64,000 nt of DNA from Rippkaea orientalis PCC 8801 (lineage in GTDB: Bacteria > Cyanobacteriota > Cyanobacteriia > Cyanobacteriales > Microcystaceae): the NCBI RefSeq assembly GCF_000021805.1, contig NC_011726.1, positions 3,752,097-3,816,096 of the forward strand, written 5' to 3'. Positions within the stretch are counted from its first letter, which is position 1; the number at the start of each line of letters is the position of its first letter. A program made the translations under genes and the position numbers. Positions 41,202-51,054 of this stretch are shown in pieces. Under the pieces are notes generated by a model. It did no database searches and was not told the origin of the DNA. It was given only the letters and a program-made list of their open reading frames with translations.

Positions 41202-42821
41202 ATGCGCTTTCCTTTGGTTTCCAACTCTTTCCCTCAGCTTTGTCTTACAATTATTCCTGTTACCGTTATGTTAGTAGGATTTACCGATTCAGCCAATGCT
41301 TTAAGTATTAGCCGTCTTGGGAGTTTTGAAACAGGACAATCAGCCGGATCAGAAATTTCAGCTTATGATCCAACGAGTCAACGATTATTTGTTACTAATG
41401 GAGCCAATAATCGCATCGATATCTTAAGCATTACTGATCCTAGTAATCCTACTAAATTTGGTGAAATTGATCTGGCTTCTTTAGGAGGTGGAGTTAATAG
41501 TGTTGCTGTCAAAAATGGACTTGTAGCTGCCGCAGTTCAAGCTAATACCGTTACCGATCCTGGTACAGTTGCTTTTTTTGATGTTAGCGGAACTTTCCTT
41601 AATAGTATAACCGTGGGAGCGTTACCTGATATGTTAACGTTTACCCCTGATAGGACTAAACTTTTAGTTGCTAATGAAGGCGAACCTAATCAAGACTATA
41701 GCATTGATCCAGAGGGATCAATTAGTATTATTGATTTGTCTTTGGGAGTCGCTTCTGCAACAACAACCACAGCCGATTTTAGTGCTTTTAATAGTAGCAA
41801 TCTTGATCCTAATGTGCGTATTTTTGGACCAGGAGCAACTATACAACAAGATTTAGAACCCGAATATATTGCCGTTTCTGGTGATGGTCAAACCGCTTTT
41901 ATTACGCTACAAGAAAACAATGCTTTTGCTATTCTCGATATTCCTAACGCAACCATAACGGATGTTGTTGGCCTGGGGTTTAAAGACCATAATTTACCCG
42001 GAAATGGTTTAGATGCTAGTGATAGAGATACTGGTATTAACATCCAAAATTGGCCGGTTTTTGGGATGTATCAACCGGATGCAATTAGCTCTTTTCAAGT
42101 TGGTAATCAAACCTATTATATCACGGCAAATGAAGGAGATGCTCGTGATTATGATACTTTTTCAGAAGAAGTAAGAGTTAACGGTGTTACCCTTGATCCA
42201 ACCGCTTTTCCGAATAGTTCTACCTTACGACAGAATACTAATTTAGGTCGTCTTAATATTACTAATACCCTAGGAGATACCGATGGAGATGGGGACTTTG
42301 ATGCGCTTTATGCGTTTGGGGCTCGTTCCTTTTCAATTTGGGATGATCAAGGTAATTTAGTGTTTGATAGTGGGGATGATTTAGAACAAATTACCGCTTC
42401 TTTATTGCCTTCACTGTTTAATTCCCAAGGAACCGTTACTGATTTTGATACTCGCAGCGATAATAAAGGACCTGAACCTGAAGGAATAACCGTTGGACAA
42501 GTTGGAAATAGTCTCTATAGTTTTGTGGGATTAGAACGCATTGGGGGCTTTATGGTTTATGATCTGACTGACCCAACTAATCCCCTATTTGTTCACTATC
42601 AAAATGACACTGCCATAGGTGATATTAGTCCTGAAGGGTTATTATTTATCTCGGCTGAAGATAGTCCTAATGGTCAATCTTTATTAGTGTTAACTAACGA
42701 AGTTAGCGGTAATACTGTTATTTATTCAGTAACTACCCCTGAACCTGCTTCTATTTTAGGATTAATGATGGTTGGTTTGATAGGAGGTTTAACTCGTAAA
42801 TCTTCCACTAAGCAAAAATAA
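41202..42821 (+). CDS. Choice-of-anchor I family secreted protein with PEP-CTERM sorting signal
   Basis: 539 residues. N-terminal signal peptide (about 1-33), then a repetitive beta-propeller-like domain typical of the choice-of-anchor I family (RLGSFETGQSAGSEISAYDP, AVKNGLVAAAVQANT, GKTLLVANEGEP-like and EGDARDYDTFSEEVRV motifs). The end is a PEP-CTERM sorting signal: PEPAS, then a hydrophobic helix, then RKSSTKQK. Such proteins are exported and probably released or anchored after processing by an exosortase. Its function and any metal or phosphate binding are unproved. Confidence 0.85.
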   Translation: MRFPLVSNSFPQLCLTIIPVTVMLVGFTDSANALSISRLGSFETGQSAGSEISAYDPTSQRLFVTNGANNRIDILSITDPSNPTKFGEIDLASLGGGVNSVAVKNGLVAAAVQANTVTDPGTVAFFDVSGTFLNSITVGALPDMLTFTPDRTKLLVANEGEPNQDYSIDPEGSISIIDLSLGVASATTTTADFSAFNSSNLDPNVRIFGPGATIQQDLEPEYIAVSGDGQTAFITLQENNAFAILDIPNATITDVVGLGFKDHNLPGNGLDASDRDTGINIQNWPVFGMYQPDAISSFQVGNQTYYITANEGDARDYDTFSEEVRVNGVTLDPTAFPNSSTLRQNTNLGRLNITNTLGDTDGDGDFDALYAFGARSFSIWDDQGNLVFDSGDDLEQITASLLPSLFNSQGTVTDFDTRSDNKGPEPEGITVGQVGNSLYSFVGLERIGGFMVYDLTDPTNPLFVHYQNDTAIGDISPEGLLFISAEDSPNGQSLLVLTNEVSGNTVIYSVTTPEPASILGLMMVGLIGGLTRKSSTKQK

Positions 42822-42831
42822 GTCTTAAGAG

Positions 42832-42864
42832 TCCCACGACGAGGCTTACACTAAAGTCGTGGGA
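42832..42864. terminator. Bidirectional hairpin terminator
   Basis: TCCCACGAC (42832-42840) and GTCGTGGGA (42856-42864) form a perfect 9-bp stem between the convergent PEP-CTERM gene and pheS, touching the pheS stop codon. Confidence 0.7.
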
Positions 42865-43869
42865 TTAAAACTGACTTAAAAAGCGCATATCGCTGTTATA
42901 AAGACGGCGAATATCGTCAATTTTGTGCAGAACCATGGCAAACCGTTCTATCCCCAAACCTGCAGCGAACCCTGTATACACTTCAGGATCATAGCCTACG
43001 GCTTTAAGCACATTGGGATCAACCATACCGCATCCCATCACCTCTAACCATTTTCCTTGCCATTGTACGTCTACTTCCGCCGAGGGTTCCGTAAAGGGAA
43101 AATAACTGGCGCGGAATTTGACGGGTAATTCTTCCCCGAACATTTGCCGTAAAAACTCCTTAATAGTCCCTTTTAGGTCAGTAAAGGTCAATCCTTTATC
43201 CACCGCTAAAATTTCCACCTGATGAAACACCGCCGAATGGGTGGCATCCACTGTATCCCGACGATAGACTCGGCCAGGTGCGACAATACGGATAGGGGGT
43301 TCGTGGCTTTCCATGTAGCGAATTTGTACAGGAGACGTATGAGTCCGTAACAGACGGCCATCGGCCAAAAAGAAGGTGTCCTGCATATCCCGCGCAGGAT
43401 GGTCGGGGGGAATATTTAACGCCTCAAAATTATAATAATCCGTCTCTAGATGGGGTCCGGTTGCTACCGTGTACCCCAGTCCAACAAAGATATCTAAAAC
43501 CCGGTCAATGGTGCTATTGAGGGGATGGAGACGACCTAAAGGACGACTGACCCCTGGCATGGTAACATCAAGGGTTTCTGCCGCGAGTTTGGCTTGAATT
43601 TGGGCAGTTTGCAGGGAAGCCTTTTGTTGGTCTAGACTCGCTTGGAGGGCTTCTTTGACCTCATTGGCTAAAGATCCAATGCGAGGGCGTTCTTCCGCGC
43701 TGAGTTTGCCCATTCCTCGCAAAATTTGAGAGAGTTGACCTTTTTTTCCTAGATAGTTGATGCGAAGTTGTTCCAGTTCTTCTAAATTGGGGACAGTGGC
43801 GATCGCCTCTTGTGCTTGTTGTTGTAAGGTTTGTAATTCGCTTTCTAGGGGGTTAGAGGTTGTGGCCAT
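42865..43869 (-). CDS. pheS: Phenylalanine--tRNA ligase alpha subunit
   Basis: 334 residues of class II aminoacyl-tRNA synthetase: N-terminal coiled coil (about 1-85), then [17 protein letters not shown], motif 2 region [28 protein letters not shown] and motif 3 [16 protein letters not shown]. It pairs with PheT, not in this window. The ATG at 43867-43869 is chosen for the typical start [18 protein letters not shown] in the minus-strand leader is a plausible ribosome binding site. Confidence 0.95.
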   Translation of the reverse strand: MATTSNPLESELQTLQQQAQEAIATVPNLEELEQLRINYLGKKGQLSQILRGMGKLSAEERPRIGSLANEVKEALQASLDQQKASLQTAQIQAKLAAETLDVTMPGVSRPLGRLHPLNSTIDRVLDIFVGLGYTVATGPHLETDYYNFEALNIPPDHPARDMQDTFFLADGRLLRTHTSPVQIRYMESHEPPIRIVAPGRVYRRDTVDATHSAVFHQVEILAVDKGLTFTDLKGTIKEFLRQMFGEELPVKFRASYFPFTEPSAEVDVQWQGKWLEVMGCGMVDPNVLKAVGYDPEVYTGFAAGLGIERFAMVLHKIDDIRRLYNSDMRFLSQF

Positions 43870-44002
43870 GGAGAGGATATCCTTAGATTAGGAAACGATA
43901 GACTTTATTAGTCTATCGAACTTTGGGAACTTCTTGAATAGATATCAATAAAGATAGAATAATTATCTAGTATTACCTGTTACTGATTAATCATTATTTA
44001 TT

Positions 44003-44761
44003 ATGACTAGCACAATTTCTTCTCCTATTAGTATTCCTTATTTACCGACTCAAAACGAACTTCCCACAGAAGATAATATTCCGATGGAAACCCAACGCCA
44101 TAAAACTCAAATGGAATTACTCATAGAAACCTTTTATGTTTGGCTAGAAGACCAAGATCGAGGTTATGCCAGTGGTAATATGTTGATTTATTTTAGTTTA
44201 GATCAATTAAAAAATCGCGACTTTAGAAGACCTGACTTCTTTGCGGTGCTTGATGTCCCTAAAGGAGAACGGAAAAGTTGGGTCGTTTGGGAAGAAGGAA
44301 AAGCCCCCGATGTCGTTATTGAATTATTATCAGAAAGTACATCGGAAGCCGATAAAACAGAGAAAAAAAACATTTATCAAAATCAATTGTGGGTTCCTGA
44401 ATATTATTGGTTTGATCCGTTTAATATTGAAGACTTTGCCGGATTTAGTCTACAAAATGGACTGTATCAACCGATAATTCCCAATGAAAATAAAAGCTTT
44501 ATTAGTCAAAGATTAGGGTTAGCTTTGGTCTATTGGCAAGGAGTCTATAGTACGATTAACACGACCTGGATTCGTTGGGCTACCCTAGAAAGGGAAATTG
44601 TGCCAACCTATGCAGAAAAAGCGCAACAGGAGGCTCAATGCGCGATCGCACAACTGAAACAAGCTGCTAAAAAGCTTTTACAACAAGGAATGACAATTAC
44701 CCAAGTTGCTCAAATTACAGGATTATCCGAAACTGAGTTACAGGCAATGGAGAATAGTTGA
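44003..44761 (+). CDS. Uma2-family endonuclease-like protein
   Basis: 252 residues with the Uma2 (DUF820) PD-(D/E)xK-like core: RRPDFFAVLDV (the conserved Asp), PDVVIELLSEST (the E-x-x core), then YWFDPFN. The protein has an N-terminal extension of 40 residues and a C-terminal region with EREIVPTYAEKAQQEAQCAIAQLKQ, a helix followed by a HTH-like tail ending TQITGLSETELQAMENS, a frequent cyanobacterial addition. The family is amplified in cyanobacterial genomes; biochemical activity is unproved. Just upstream of surE on the same strand. Confidence 0.85.
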   Translation: MTSTISSPISIPYLPTQNELPTEDNIPMETQRHKTQMELLIETFYVWLEDQDRGYASGNMLIYFSLDQLKNRDFRRPDFFAVLDVPKGERKSWVVWEEGKAPDVVIELLSESTSEADKTEKKNIYQNQLWVPEYYWFDPFNIEDFAGFSLQNGLYQPIIPNENKSFISQRLGLALVYWQGVYSTINTTWIRWATLEREIVPTYAEKAQQEAQCAIAQLKQAAKKLLQQGMTITQVAQITGLSETELQAMENS

Positions 44762-44797
44762 TAGTTAATAGTTAAACTATCCCCCTTCTGTGTCACC

Positions 44798-45643
44798 ATG
44801 AAACCGCTCAAAATACTCATTAGTAATGATGATGGCATTTTTGCCCTAGGTATCCGTACTTTAGCTAACACTTTAGCTGAAGCTGGCCACGAAGTCACAG
44901 TAGTTTGTCCTGACCGTGAACGCTCAGCAACTGGTCACGGGTTAACCATGCACCGTCCCATCCGCGCTGAGGTCGTGGAAAATATTTTTGACCCTCAAGT
45001 GACGGCCTGGTCTTGTTCAGGAACCCCCTCAGACTGCGTTAAATTTGCCCTCAGTGCCGTTCTAGAGTCCTATCCTGACTTTGTTATCTCCGGTATCAAC
45101 CACGGGTCTAATTTGGGCACAGATGTCTTGTATTCAGGGACAGTCTCCGCAGCGATGGAGGGAACTCTCGAAGGTATTCCGAGTATTGCTATCAGTTTAG
45201 CCAGTTTTTCCTCACGGGAATTTCAACCTGGGGCGAATTTTGCTTGTAATTTAGTTAAACAACTCGTTAATCACCCCTTACCTAAAACCACCCTCTTAAA
45301 CGTTAATATTCCCCCCGTTGCTGAAAATGCCATTATGGGAGTTAAAATCACCCGTCAGGGGTTGCGTCGTTATGCAGAACAGTTTGAGAAGCGGGTTGAT
45401 CCTAGGGGAAATAGCTATTATTGGTTAGCAGGAGAGTTAGTCACGGAAATTGAACAGCCTGAACATATCCATCTTCCTCCCGATATTCCCACCGATGTCC
45501 AAGCGATTCACCATAACTACATTACCATTACCCCTTTACAATATAATCTGACAGATGTCGAGGGTTTTCAGTATTTACAGAGAACAAACTGGTTGGACAC
45601 TTATCTTGATCAATTCTCGTCAATAACTGATGACAATGTGTGA
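44798..45643 (+). CDS. surE: 5'/3'-nucleotidase SurE
   Basis: 281 residues with the SurE signature [17 protein letters not shown] at the N-terminus (the Asp pair binds the metal), [14 protein letters not shown], and [25 protein letters not shown]. SurE dephosphorylates nucleoside monophosphates and is often linked to stress survival. The ATG at 44798 gives the standard N-terminus. It lies 36 bp after the Uma2 gene and 35 bp before DUF3727, so may belong to a plus-strand run continuing through the next two genes. Confidence 0.94.
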   Translation: MKPLKILISNDDGIFALGIRTLANTLAEAGHEVTVVCPDRERSATGHGLTMHRPIRAEVVENIFDPQVTAWSCSGTPSDCVKFALSAVLESYPDFVISGINHGSNLGTDVLYSGTVSAAMEGTLEGIPSIAISLASFSSREFQPGANFACNLVKQLVNHPLPKTTLLNVNIPPVAENAIMGVKITRQGLRRYAEQFEKRVDPRGNSYYWLAGELVTEIEQPEHIHLPPDIPTDVQAIHHNYITITPLQYNLTDVEGFQYLQRTNWLDTYLDQFSSITDDNV

Positions 45644-45678
45644 TATTCTGATCAACTATCACAGTCCTACTCAAGACC

Positions 45679-46260
45679 ATGTCCTCGTTCCAATTTAGTC
45701 CCGAAAACGAGCCGGAAGAAATTGATAGTGTGACCTTAACCGATGACGAGGGTCGCACGCTAGAATGTTATGTAGAAAACGCCCTAGAAGCAGAAGATGG
45801 AACCTATCTTCTTTTAATGCCTGTTGATATTCCGGTTGTTATTTTGGCCTGGGATGATCAAGCAGAAGAAGAGGAAGAAGATTCTAATGCCATTCTATTA
45901 GAAGATAAATCAGAGATCGAAGGGATTTTTCCCGATGCTAAAGCAGTTTTAGCTGAACTTGATCTCACGCTTAAATTTACGGCTTTTACCCTCACGGTTC
46001 AAGGAGAATTACCTCCTATTGAAGATGATGGTATTCTGACCCTTGAATTAGATACAGACGATAAACCTTTAGATTCAGAAGAATTACAGTTTCTGGCTAG
46101 TTTTTATCATCAAGATCAAAAATATTCTATTTATACTCCTTTAGCTCCTCTATTATTTTTAGCTAAATATAATTTATTGGGAGAAGTGTCTTTAGTTTCT
46201 CCTGATGATGCACGAATGCAACCGATTTTAGAGGAATTATTATTTGATGAAATGGAATAA
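45679..46260 (+). CDS. DUF3727 family protein
   Basis: 193 residues, acidic (EEEEEDSNAILLEDKSEIEG) with no transmembrane segment. The N-terminal part (SVTLTDDEGRTLECYVEN) is like DUF1292 and the second half (LELDTDDKPLDSEELQFLASFY) is like the cyanobacterial/plastid DUF3727. Only phototrophs carry this family, so a plastid-like regulatory or assembly role is possible. It sits 35 bp after surE and 42 bp before the CoaBC-like gene on the same strand. Confidence 0.82.
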   Translation: MSSFQFSPENEPEEIDSVTLTDDEGRTLECYVENALEAEDGTYLLLMPVDIPVVILAWDDQAEEEEEDSNAILLEDKSEIEGIFPDAKAVLAELDLTLKFTAFTLTVQGELPPIEDDGILTLELDTDDKPLDSEELQFLASFYHQDQKYSIYTPLAPLLFLAKYNLLGEVSLVSPDDARMQPILEELLFDEME

Positions 46261-46302
46261 GAAAATTTTGTTGCCTATTCCCTATTCCTTTAAAAATTGT
46301 CA

Positions 46303-47565
46303 ATGGAAAACTGGAATTTTAGTCCTCCTTCTCCTTCAAATTTAGGAGATCATGATGTTCCTTTAGTGGGCAATCATCTAAAAAATAAAAAGATTGCCCT
46401 ATTAATTACTGGGGGAATAGCGGCCTTTAAAACGCCATTGATTGCCCGTTCTTTGCGTCGAGAAGGAGCAAATGTTGTCGCTTTTGTATCTGAGGAAGCC
46501 ACTCGATATGTTACCCTAGATGCCCTAGAATGGAGTACGAATAATCCTGTTATTACTCAATTAACCTCTGCCGCAGAACATTTAAGCGATCGCACTCCTT
46601 TTGATGCCTATTTAGTTGCTCCTGCTACCTATAATACCATCAATAAACTGCGCTATGGAATCGCTGATGGTGTCATTACTTCTACCCTAGCATCAGCTTT
46701 AGGACGAATGGAACAGGGAACGACAAAAATTATGATTGTTCCCACAATGCACGGCAGTTTACACAATTCTATTTTAACCGAATCTTTGACATTTCTCGAT
46801 AGTTTAGGGGTTAACATTATGCCCCCTCGACAAGACTATGGTAAGAATAATATTCCCGATGAACGCAATATTACCGTTGAACTTTGTCGTCTTATTAGCA
46901 ATTCACCGCTTAAGACGATTCCTATCTTAGTTACCGCAGGACCAACTCCTGTACCTATTGATAATATTCGTCGTCTGACTAACCGTTTTACGGGACGTTT
47001 AGGGGCAATGATTGCAGAAGAATTGTATCTAAAAGGGGCTGATGTCACATTAATTCAGGGGGAAAGTTCCTATCATCCCCCAGATTATTTACCCTATCAA
47101 TTAGCCAAAACTTACCAAGACTATTTCAAGTTAGTCATGGATAATTTAAGTCAAAAATCTTATCAATTTGGTATTTTTTCGGCGGCTGTTGCTGACTACC
47201 AACCAGAAACGATTCTACCGGGTAAAACTCCCAGTGGTGAAGCCTTACAAAGTATTAAACTTATCCCGACACTCAAGGTAATTGAGGAAGTTAAAAATAA
47301 GTTTCCGTCGCTGTATATGGTCACATTCAAGTATCAAGAACAAGTTAGTCACGAAGAATTAATGAATATTGCTCACGAAAGAATTAACCAGGGGTATCCC
47401 GTTGTAGTAGCTAACCGAGGGGAAGAAATGGAAGAAAAACAAGACCATATTGCTTATTTAGTAACTGCCAATAAGTCACCCAAAAAGATGATAGGAAAAC
47501 AAGAAATAGCGCAAGAAATTGTTAGACATTGCGAAGTAATATCTAACCCAACCGACGAAATATAA
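46303..47565 (+). CDS. Divergent CoaBC-like flavoprotein
   Basis: 420 residues with two domains of phosphopantothenoylcysteine synthetase/decarboxylase: an HFCD flavoprotein half (ALLITGGIAAFKTPLIARSL; LVAPATYNTINKLRYGIAD; PTMHGSL) and a CoaB-like half (VTAGPTPVPIDNIRRLTN; FGIFSAAVADYQP; PVVVANRG). The standard PASANT and PAMN-like motifs are altered to PATYNT and PTMH, and the expected cysteine-containing active-site flap is MPPRQDYGKNNIPDE with no cysteine. The start is ATG 46303 (MENWNFS), not the TTG at 46297. Whether it is a second CoaBC or a new enzyme is open. Confidence 0.72.
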   Translation: MENWNFSPPSPSNLGDHDVPLVGNHLKNKKIALLITGGIAAFKTPLIARSLRREGANVVAFVSEEATRYVTLDALEWSTNNPVITQLTSAAEHLSDRTPFDAYLVAPATYNTINKLRYGIADGVITSTLASALGRMEQGTTKIMIVPTMHGSLHNSILTESLTFLDSLGVNIMPPRQDYGKNNIPDERNITVELCRLISNSPLKTIPILVTAGPTPVPIDNIRRLTNRFTGRLGAMIAEELYLKGADVTLIQGESSYHPPDYLPYQLAKTYQDYFKLVMDNLSQKSYQFGIFSAAVADYQPETILPGKTPSGEALQSIKLIPTLKVIEEVKNKFPSLYMVTFKYQEQVSHEELMNIAHERINQGYPVVVANRGEEMEEKQDHIAYLVTANKSPKKMIGKQEIAQEIVRHCEVISNPTDEI

Positions 47566-47651
47566 GATTTTATTATTATCACAAGTACGGAAGACCCAAA
47601 TTATGCTAAAATAATAATGCTTTAGATTTTGGATTTTAAGAGAGTTCTATC

Positions 47652-48113
47652 GTGACTGTTATTACTAATTTAAAAACTTTATATGAGATTGATCCTAACC
47701 AATGGCTGGAGGAAATCATTAAACTTTTAAAAGCAAATCGCTTAAATGAATTAGATTTAGAAAATTTAATTGAGGAGTTAGAAGCTTTGGGACGGAGTGA
47801 TAAAAATGCAGTAGAAAGTCTTTTAGAACAGATTATCCGTCACTTATTACTACTTCAATATTGGTCAAAAGAAGCGCAATACAATAAATTTCATTGGCAA
47901 GCAGAAATTACAGGATTTCGTACCCAATTAAAGCGCAAACTAACCAACAATTTACGAAATCATTTACTTAAAGAATTATCCTCACTTTATCAGGATGCTT
48001 TGGCTTATGTAAGACAGAAAACTAGCTTAGAAGTTGATTTTCCGCCCGAATGTCCTTACTCTTTGGAAGAGTTATTAAATATTAATTGGTTCCCTAATGT
48101 ATTATTAAGGTAG
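47652..48113 (+). CDS. DUF29 family protein
   Basis: 153 residues with the DUF29 pattern: TLYEIDPNQWLEEIIKLLK, then LENLIEELEALGRSDKNAVESLLEQIIRHLLLLQYW, and a C-terminal PPECPYSLEELLNINWFP. Predicted all-helical. The family is expanded in cyanobacteria, is often associated with mobile or toxin-like loci, and its function is unknown. The start is a GTG at 47652, since no ATG is present near the frame's beginning. Confidence 0.82.
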   Translation: MTVITNLKTLYEIDPNQWLEEIIKLLKANRLNELDLENLIEELEALGRSDKNAVESLLEQIIRHLLLLQYWSKEAQYNKFHWQAEITGFRTQLKRKLTNNLRNHLLKELSSLYQDALAYVRQKTSLEVDFPPECPYSLEELLNINWFPNVLLR

Positions 48114-48214
48114 CCAGTCAATATTGAGGTTGTGTGAATCCGTAATCACTTCTATAGTCCCTAGCTTTAGCTGATATTGCTGGTATCGAAAAATGATAAA
48201 GGAGAAACTAACCG

Positions 48215-49435
48215 ATGTCTGAGGGGTTCGAGTTTGATGTGTTTCTAGCGCATAATAGTGTGGATAAACCCCATGTTAGGGAGATTAGTAACAAACTAAG
48301 GGAACGAGGGTTAAAACCTTGGCTAGATGAGGAACAAATCCCTCCTGGGATGTCATTTCAGGATGAAATTCAAAAAGCGATTCCCCTGATTAAATCGGCA
48401 GCTATTATTATTGGTACTCAGGGATTAGGAAAATGGCAGATCATGGAACTGCGATCGCTTATCACTAAATTTGTGAATCTAAAAATTCCTGTTATTCCTG
48501 TTTTGTTGCCAGGGGTTAATAATATTCCAGGTGATTTACTATTCCTACAAGAACTTAATTGGGTTAAGTTTGAACAGATTGATGATGCTACGGCTTTTTA
48601 TCGGCTAGAGTGGGGCATTACTCAGGTTAAGCCGGAGTTACATCCCAAAACTGTACAATTGACTGCCGAGGAATGGTTTAACCTTGGCTATAACAAGGGT
48701 GAATCAGGAGACAACCAAGGTGCGATCGCTGACTTTAATCAAGCCATTAAAATCAAATCCGACTTGGCAGAAGCGTACTACAATCGCGGGTTAGCCAAGT
48801 CTAACTTAGGAGACTATCAAGGTGCGATCTCTGACTACAATCAAGCCATTGAAATCAAACCCGACTATGCTGCTGCCTACAACAATCGTGGATTAACTAA
48901 GTATAACTTAGGAGACAACCAAGGTGCGATCACAGACTACACTCAAGCGATTGAAATCAAACCCGACGATGCTGATGCCTACTATAATCGCGGGTTAGCC
49001 AAGTATAACTTAGGAGACAAGCAAGGGGCGATCGCTGACTACAATCAAGCGATTAAAATCAAACCCGACTATGCTACTGCCTACAACAATCGCGGGAATG
49101 CTAAGTATAACTTAGGAGACAAGCAAGGGGCGATCGCTGACTACAATCAAGCGATTAAAATCAAACCCGACTATACCCTTGCCTACATCTGTTGCGGGTT
49201 AGCCAAGTCTAACTTAGGAGACAACCAAGGTGCGATCACTGACTACAATCAAGCGATTAAAATCAAACCCGACTATGCTGATGCCTACATCTGTCGCGGG
49301 AATGCCAAGAAAAACTTAGGAGACAACCAAGGTGCGATCGCTGACTACAATCAAGCAGCACAACTTTACTCGCAGCAAAATAATATGGAATGGTATCTTA
49401 AAGCCCTTGAAAAGATCAAAAAACTTGAACAATGA
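48215..49435 (+). CDS. TIR-domain protein with seven TPR repeats
   Basis: 406 residues. An N-terminal TIR domain (about 5-145; FDVFLAHNSVDKPHV, PWLDEEQIPPG, SAAIIIGTQGLGKWQIMELRSL) keeps the WxxxE motif (W74, E78) whose Glu is the NADase catalytic residue in bacterial and plant TIRs. Residues about 152-390 hold seven 34-residue TPR units of the NLGDNQGAIADYNQAIKIKPD type. AAAGGAG lies 10 bases before the ATG. TIR-TPR proteins are widespread in cyanobacteria; they may act in defence or signalling, and no partner is obvious here. The following PIN-like remnant overlaps the last 4 bp of the frame. Confidence 0.86.
   Translation: MSEGFEFDVFLAHNSVDKPHVREISNKLRERGLKPWLDEEQIPPGMSFQDEIQKAIPLIKSAAIIIGTQGLGKWQIMELRSLITKFVNLKIPVIPVLLPGVNNIPGDLLFLQELNWVKFEQIDDATAFYRLEWGITQVKPELHPKTVQLTAEEWFNLGYNKGESGDNQGAIADFNQAIKIKSDLAEAYYNRGLAKSNLGDYQGAISDYNQAIEIKPDYAAAYNNRGLTKYNLGDNQGAITDYTQAIEIKPDDADAYYNRGLAKYNLGDKQGAIADYNQAIKIKPDYATAYNNRGNAKYNLGDKQGAIADYNQAIKIKPDYTLAYICCGLAKSNLGDNQGAITDYNQAIKIKPDYADAYICRGNAKKNLGDNQGAIADYNQAAQLYSQQNNMEWYLKALEKIKKLEQ
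48707..49359. repeat. 102-bp coding tandem repeats (TPR)
   Basis: GGAGAC starts at 48707, 48809, 48911, 49013, 49115, 49217 and 49319, an exact 102-bp period. The copies are nearly identical in DNA sequence, especially the 49013 and 49115 units, so copies have been gained or homogenised recently. Confidence 0.9.
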
Positions 49436-49455
49436 TTTTGAGGAAGGTTGTTTTT

Positions 49456-49629
49456 ATGAATATTTGCCAAACTACAATCGCTAAATTACAACAACTGGAT
49501 TTAGCTGATGCAACCCTCGTTCTTACGGCTGAAAAAACTCGGTATCGTCAAATTCTCACCCTCGACTCAGATTTCTTATTTTATCGTATTGGCGATCAGG
49601 ATAACTTTGAGATAATTCAGGTTCGGTAG
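49456..49629 (+). pseudogene. C-terminal fragment of a PIN-domain toxin
   Basis: 57 codons from ATG 49456: LDLADATLVLTAEKTRYRQILTLDSDFLFYR matches the C-terminal third of VapC-type PIN domains (conserved D-x-A-D and D-x-D). The N-terminal acidic residues needed for activity are missing, so it is probably a remnant. The frame can also be entered from 49432, overlapping the TIR-TPR stop. Confidence 0.6.
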
Positions 49630-49715
49630 TAAAGTTGTCAACAGAAGCAGAAGCAGAAGCAGATTTAGAAGAACTCATTTATTTAAAAATAGCACTACCT
49701 GAAAAGTTAAAGTAA

Positions 49716-49735
49716 GGGTCAACGGTTGTTGACCC
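49716..49735. terminator. Hairpin GGGTCAAC-ggtt-GTTGACCC
   Basis: A perfect 8-bp stem with 4-base loop just upstream of the hemA stop codon. Same palindrome family as 17408-17425. Confidence 0.6.
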
Positions 49736-49767
49736 CACCATAATACAATTAAAAAGTCAAATTAATT

Positions 49768-51054
49768 TTACCCAAACTGTTCTTCTATTTCTAAATCAAA
49801 CAACATTTTTAGGGACTCAAGACAGCGTTTTCGGGCTTCAATATCTTGTTGCGCCCGTAATTGTACCATCGGTTCATGAAGAATCTTATTAACAATACCC
49901 CTGGTTAATGCTTCAATCACTTCCTGGTGTTTCTCAGCAAATTCAGTTCCCAAACGCGAGAGAGCTTTTTCTAACTCCTGTTCTCGAATGGTTTCTACCT
50001 TAGTCCGCAAACAACTAATTGTCGGGACGGTTTCAAGCGATCGCCACCACAGATCAAACGCTTCCACCTCTTCCTCTAACAACCCCTCCGCTTCCTGCGC
50101 CATTTGACGACGACTTTCATAATTTTGGGCAACAACGGCTTTTAAATCATCCACATTATAGGACTCAATACCCTCCATCCCATGAACATCCGAAGCCACA
50201 TTACGCGGTACCGAAATATCAAACAACATCAAAGCATGATTAGGATCTAAGGCTGCCGTCAGGTTTTCGCGGTGCAAAATAGGTTCTGTGGCTGCCGTAC
50301 TGGTAAAGACAATATGAGAACTAGCCACCACTTGCATCATTTCGGGGAGCAATTGCAAGTTTAAGGACGCTTGGGGGAACTGAGCGGCTAATTCTTGGGC
50401 GCGATGGTGGGAACGGTTAACAATGGTAATATCCGTCGCCCCTTTTGATAATAAGTGCTGCACCAACAGACGAGCCATTTTACCCGCCCCAATAATACTA
50501 ATACGACGATTCGCTAAGTCTTCCGCCTTAGTTTGGGCTAATTCCACTGCTGCCGAACTGATGGAAACCGCCCCCGTTCCGATGTTCGTTTCACTACGAA
50601 CTCGCTTTCCGGCCGTAATAGCTTGTTTAAAGAGGCGATCAAGCAGTCGTCCAATACCCTTGTATTTTTGCCCTAATTTGTGGGTTGTTTTCACCTGTGC
50701 TAGAATTTGCCCTTCTCCTAAAACCAGACTTTCTAACCCCGCAGCAACCCGCAATAGATGACGTACCGCATCCTGATGCAGTAGCGTAAACAGATAGCGG
50801 CGCAAGTAATTAAGGGGAAGATGGCCAGTTTCTGAAAGAAATTGAGTGATTTCTACTACCCCTTTTTCCGTATCGCTAACCACCGCGTAAATTTCGAGAC
50901 GGTTACAGGTGCTAATGATAGCCACTTCTTCGATATGGGGATAGCCCCGCAGATGGGTTAGGGCTTCTTCGAGTTTTGCTTCTTGAATGCTCAACTTTTC
51001 GCGGACTTCAACAGGGGCTGTTTTATGGCTCAGACCCACAACGGCAATATTCAT
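49768..51054 (-). CDS. hemA: Glutamyl-tRNA reductase
   Basis: 428 residues: [15 protein letters not shown] at the N-terminus, the catalytic-Cys motif [26 protein letters not shown], and the NADPH-binding segment [17 protein letters not shown]. The enzyme reduces glutamyl-tRNA to glutamate-1-semialdehyde, the committed step to haem and chlorophyll. The ATG is at 51052-51054, with AGGAGAA upstream in the leader. Length and motifs are fully normal. Confidence 0.96.
   Translation of the reverse strand: MNIAVVGLSHKTAPVEVREKLSIQEAKLEEALTHLRGYPHIEEVAIISTCNRLEIYAVVSDTEKGVVEITQFLSETGHLPLNYLRRYLFTLLHQDAVRHLLRVAAGLESLVLGEGQILAQVKTTHKLGQKYKGIGRLLDRLFKQAITAGKRVRSETNIGTGAVSISSAAVELAQTKAEDLANRRISIIGAGKMARLLVQHLLSKGATDITIVNRSHHRAQELAAQFPQASLNLQLLPEMMQVVASSHIVFTSTAATEPILHRENLTAALDPNHALMLFDISVPRNVASDVHGMEGIESYNVDDLKAVVAQNYESRRQMAQEAEGLLEEEVEAFDLWWRSLETVPTISCLRTKVETIREQELEKALSRLGTEFAEKHQEVIEALTRGIVNKILHEPMVQLRAQQDIEARKRCLESLKMLFDLEIEEQFG

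Noticed and set aside
48707-49359. Regular 102-bp repeats considered as a CRISPR-like array
   Set aside because: The repeats are in frame and code for TPR units without unique spacers.
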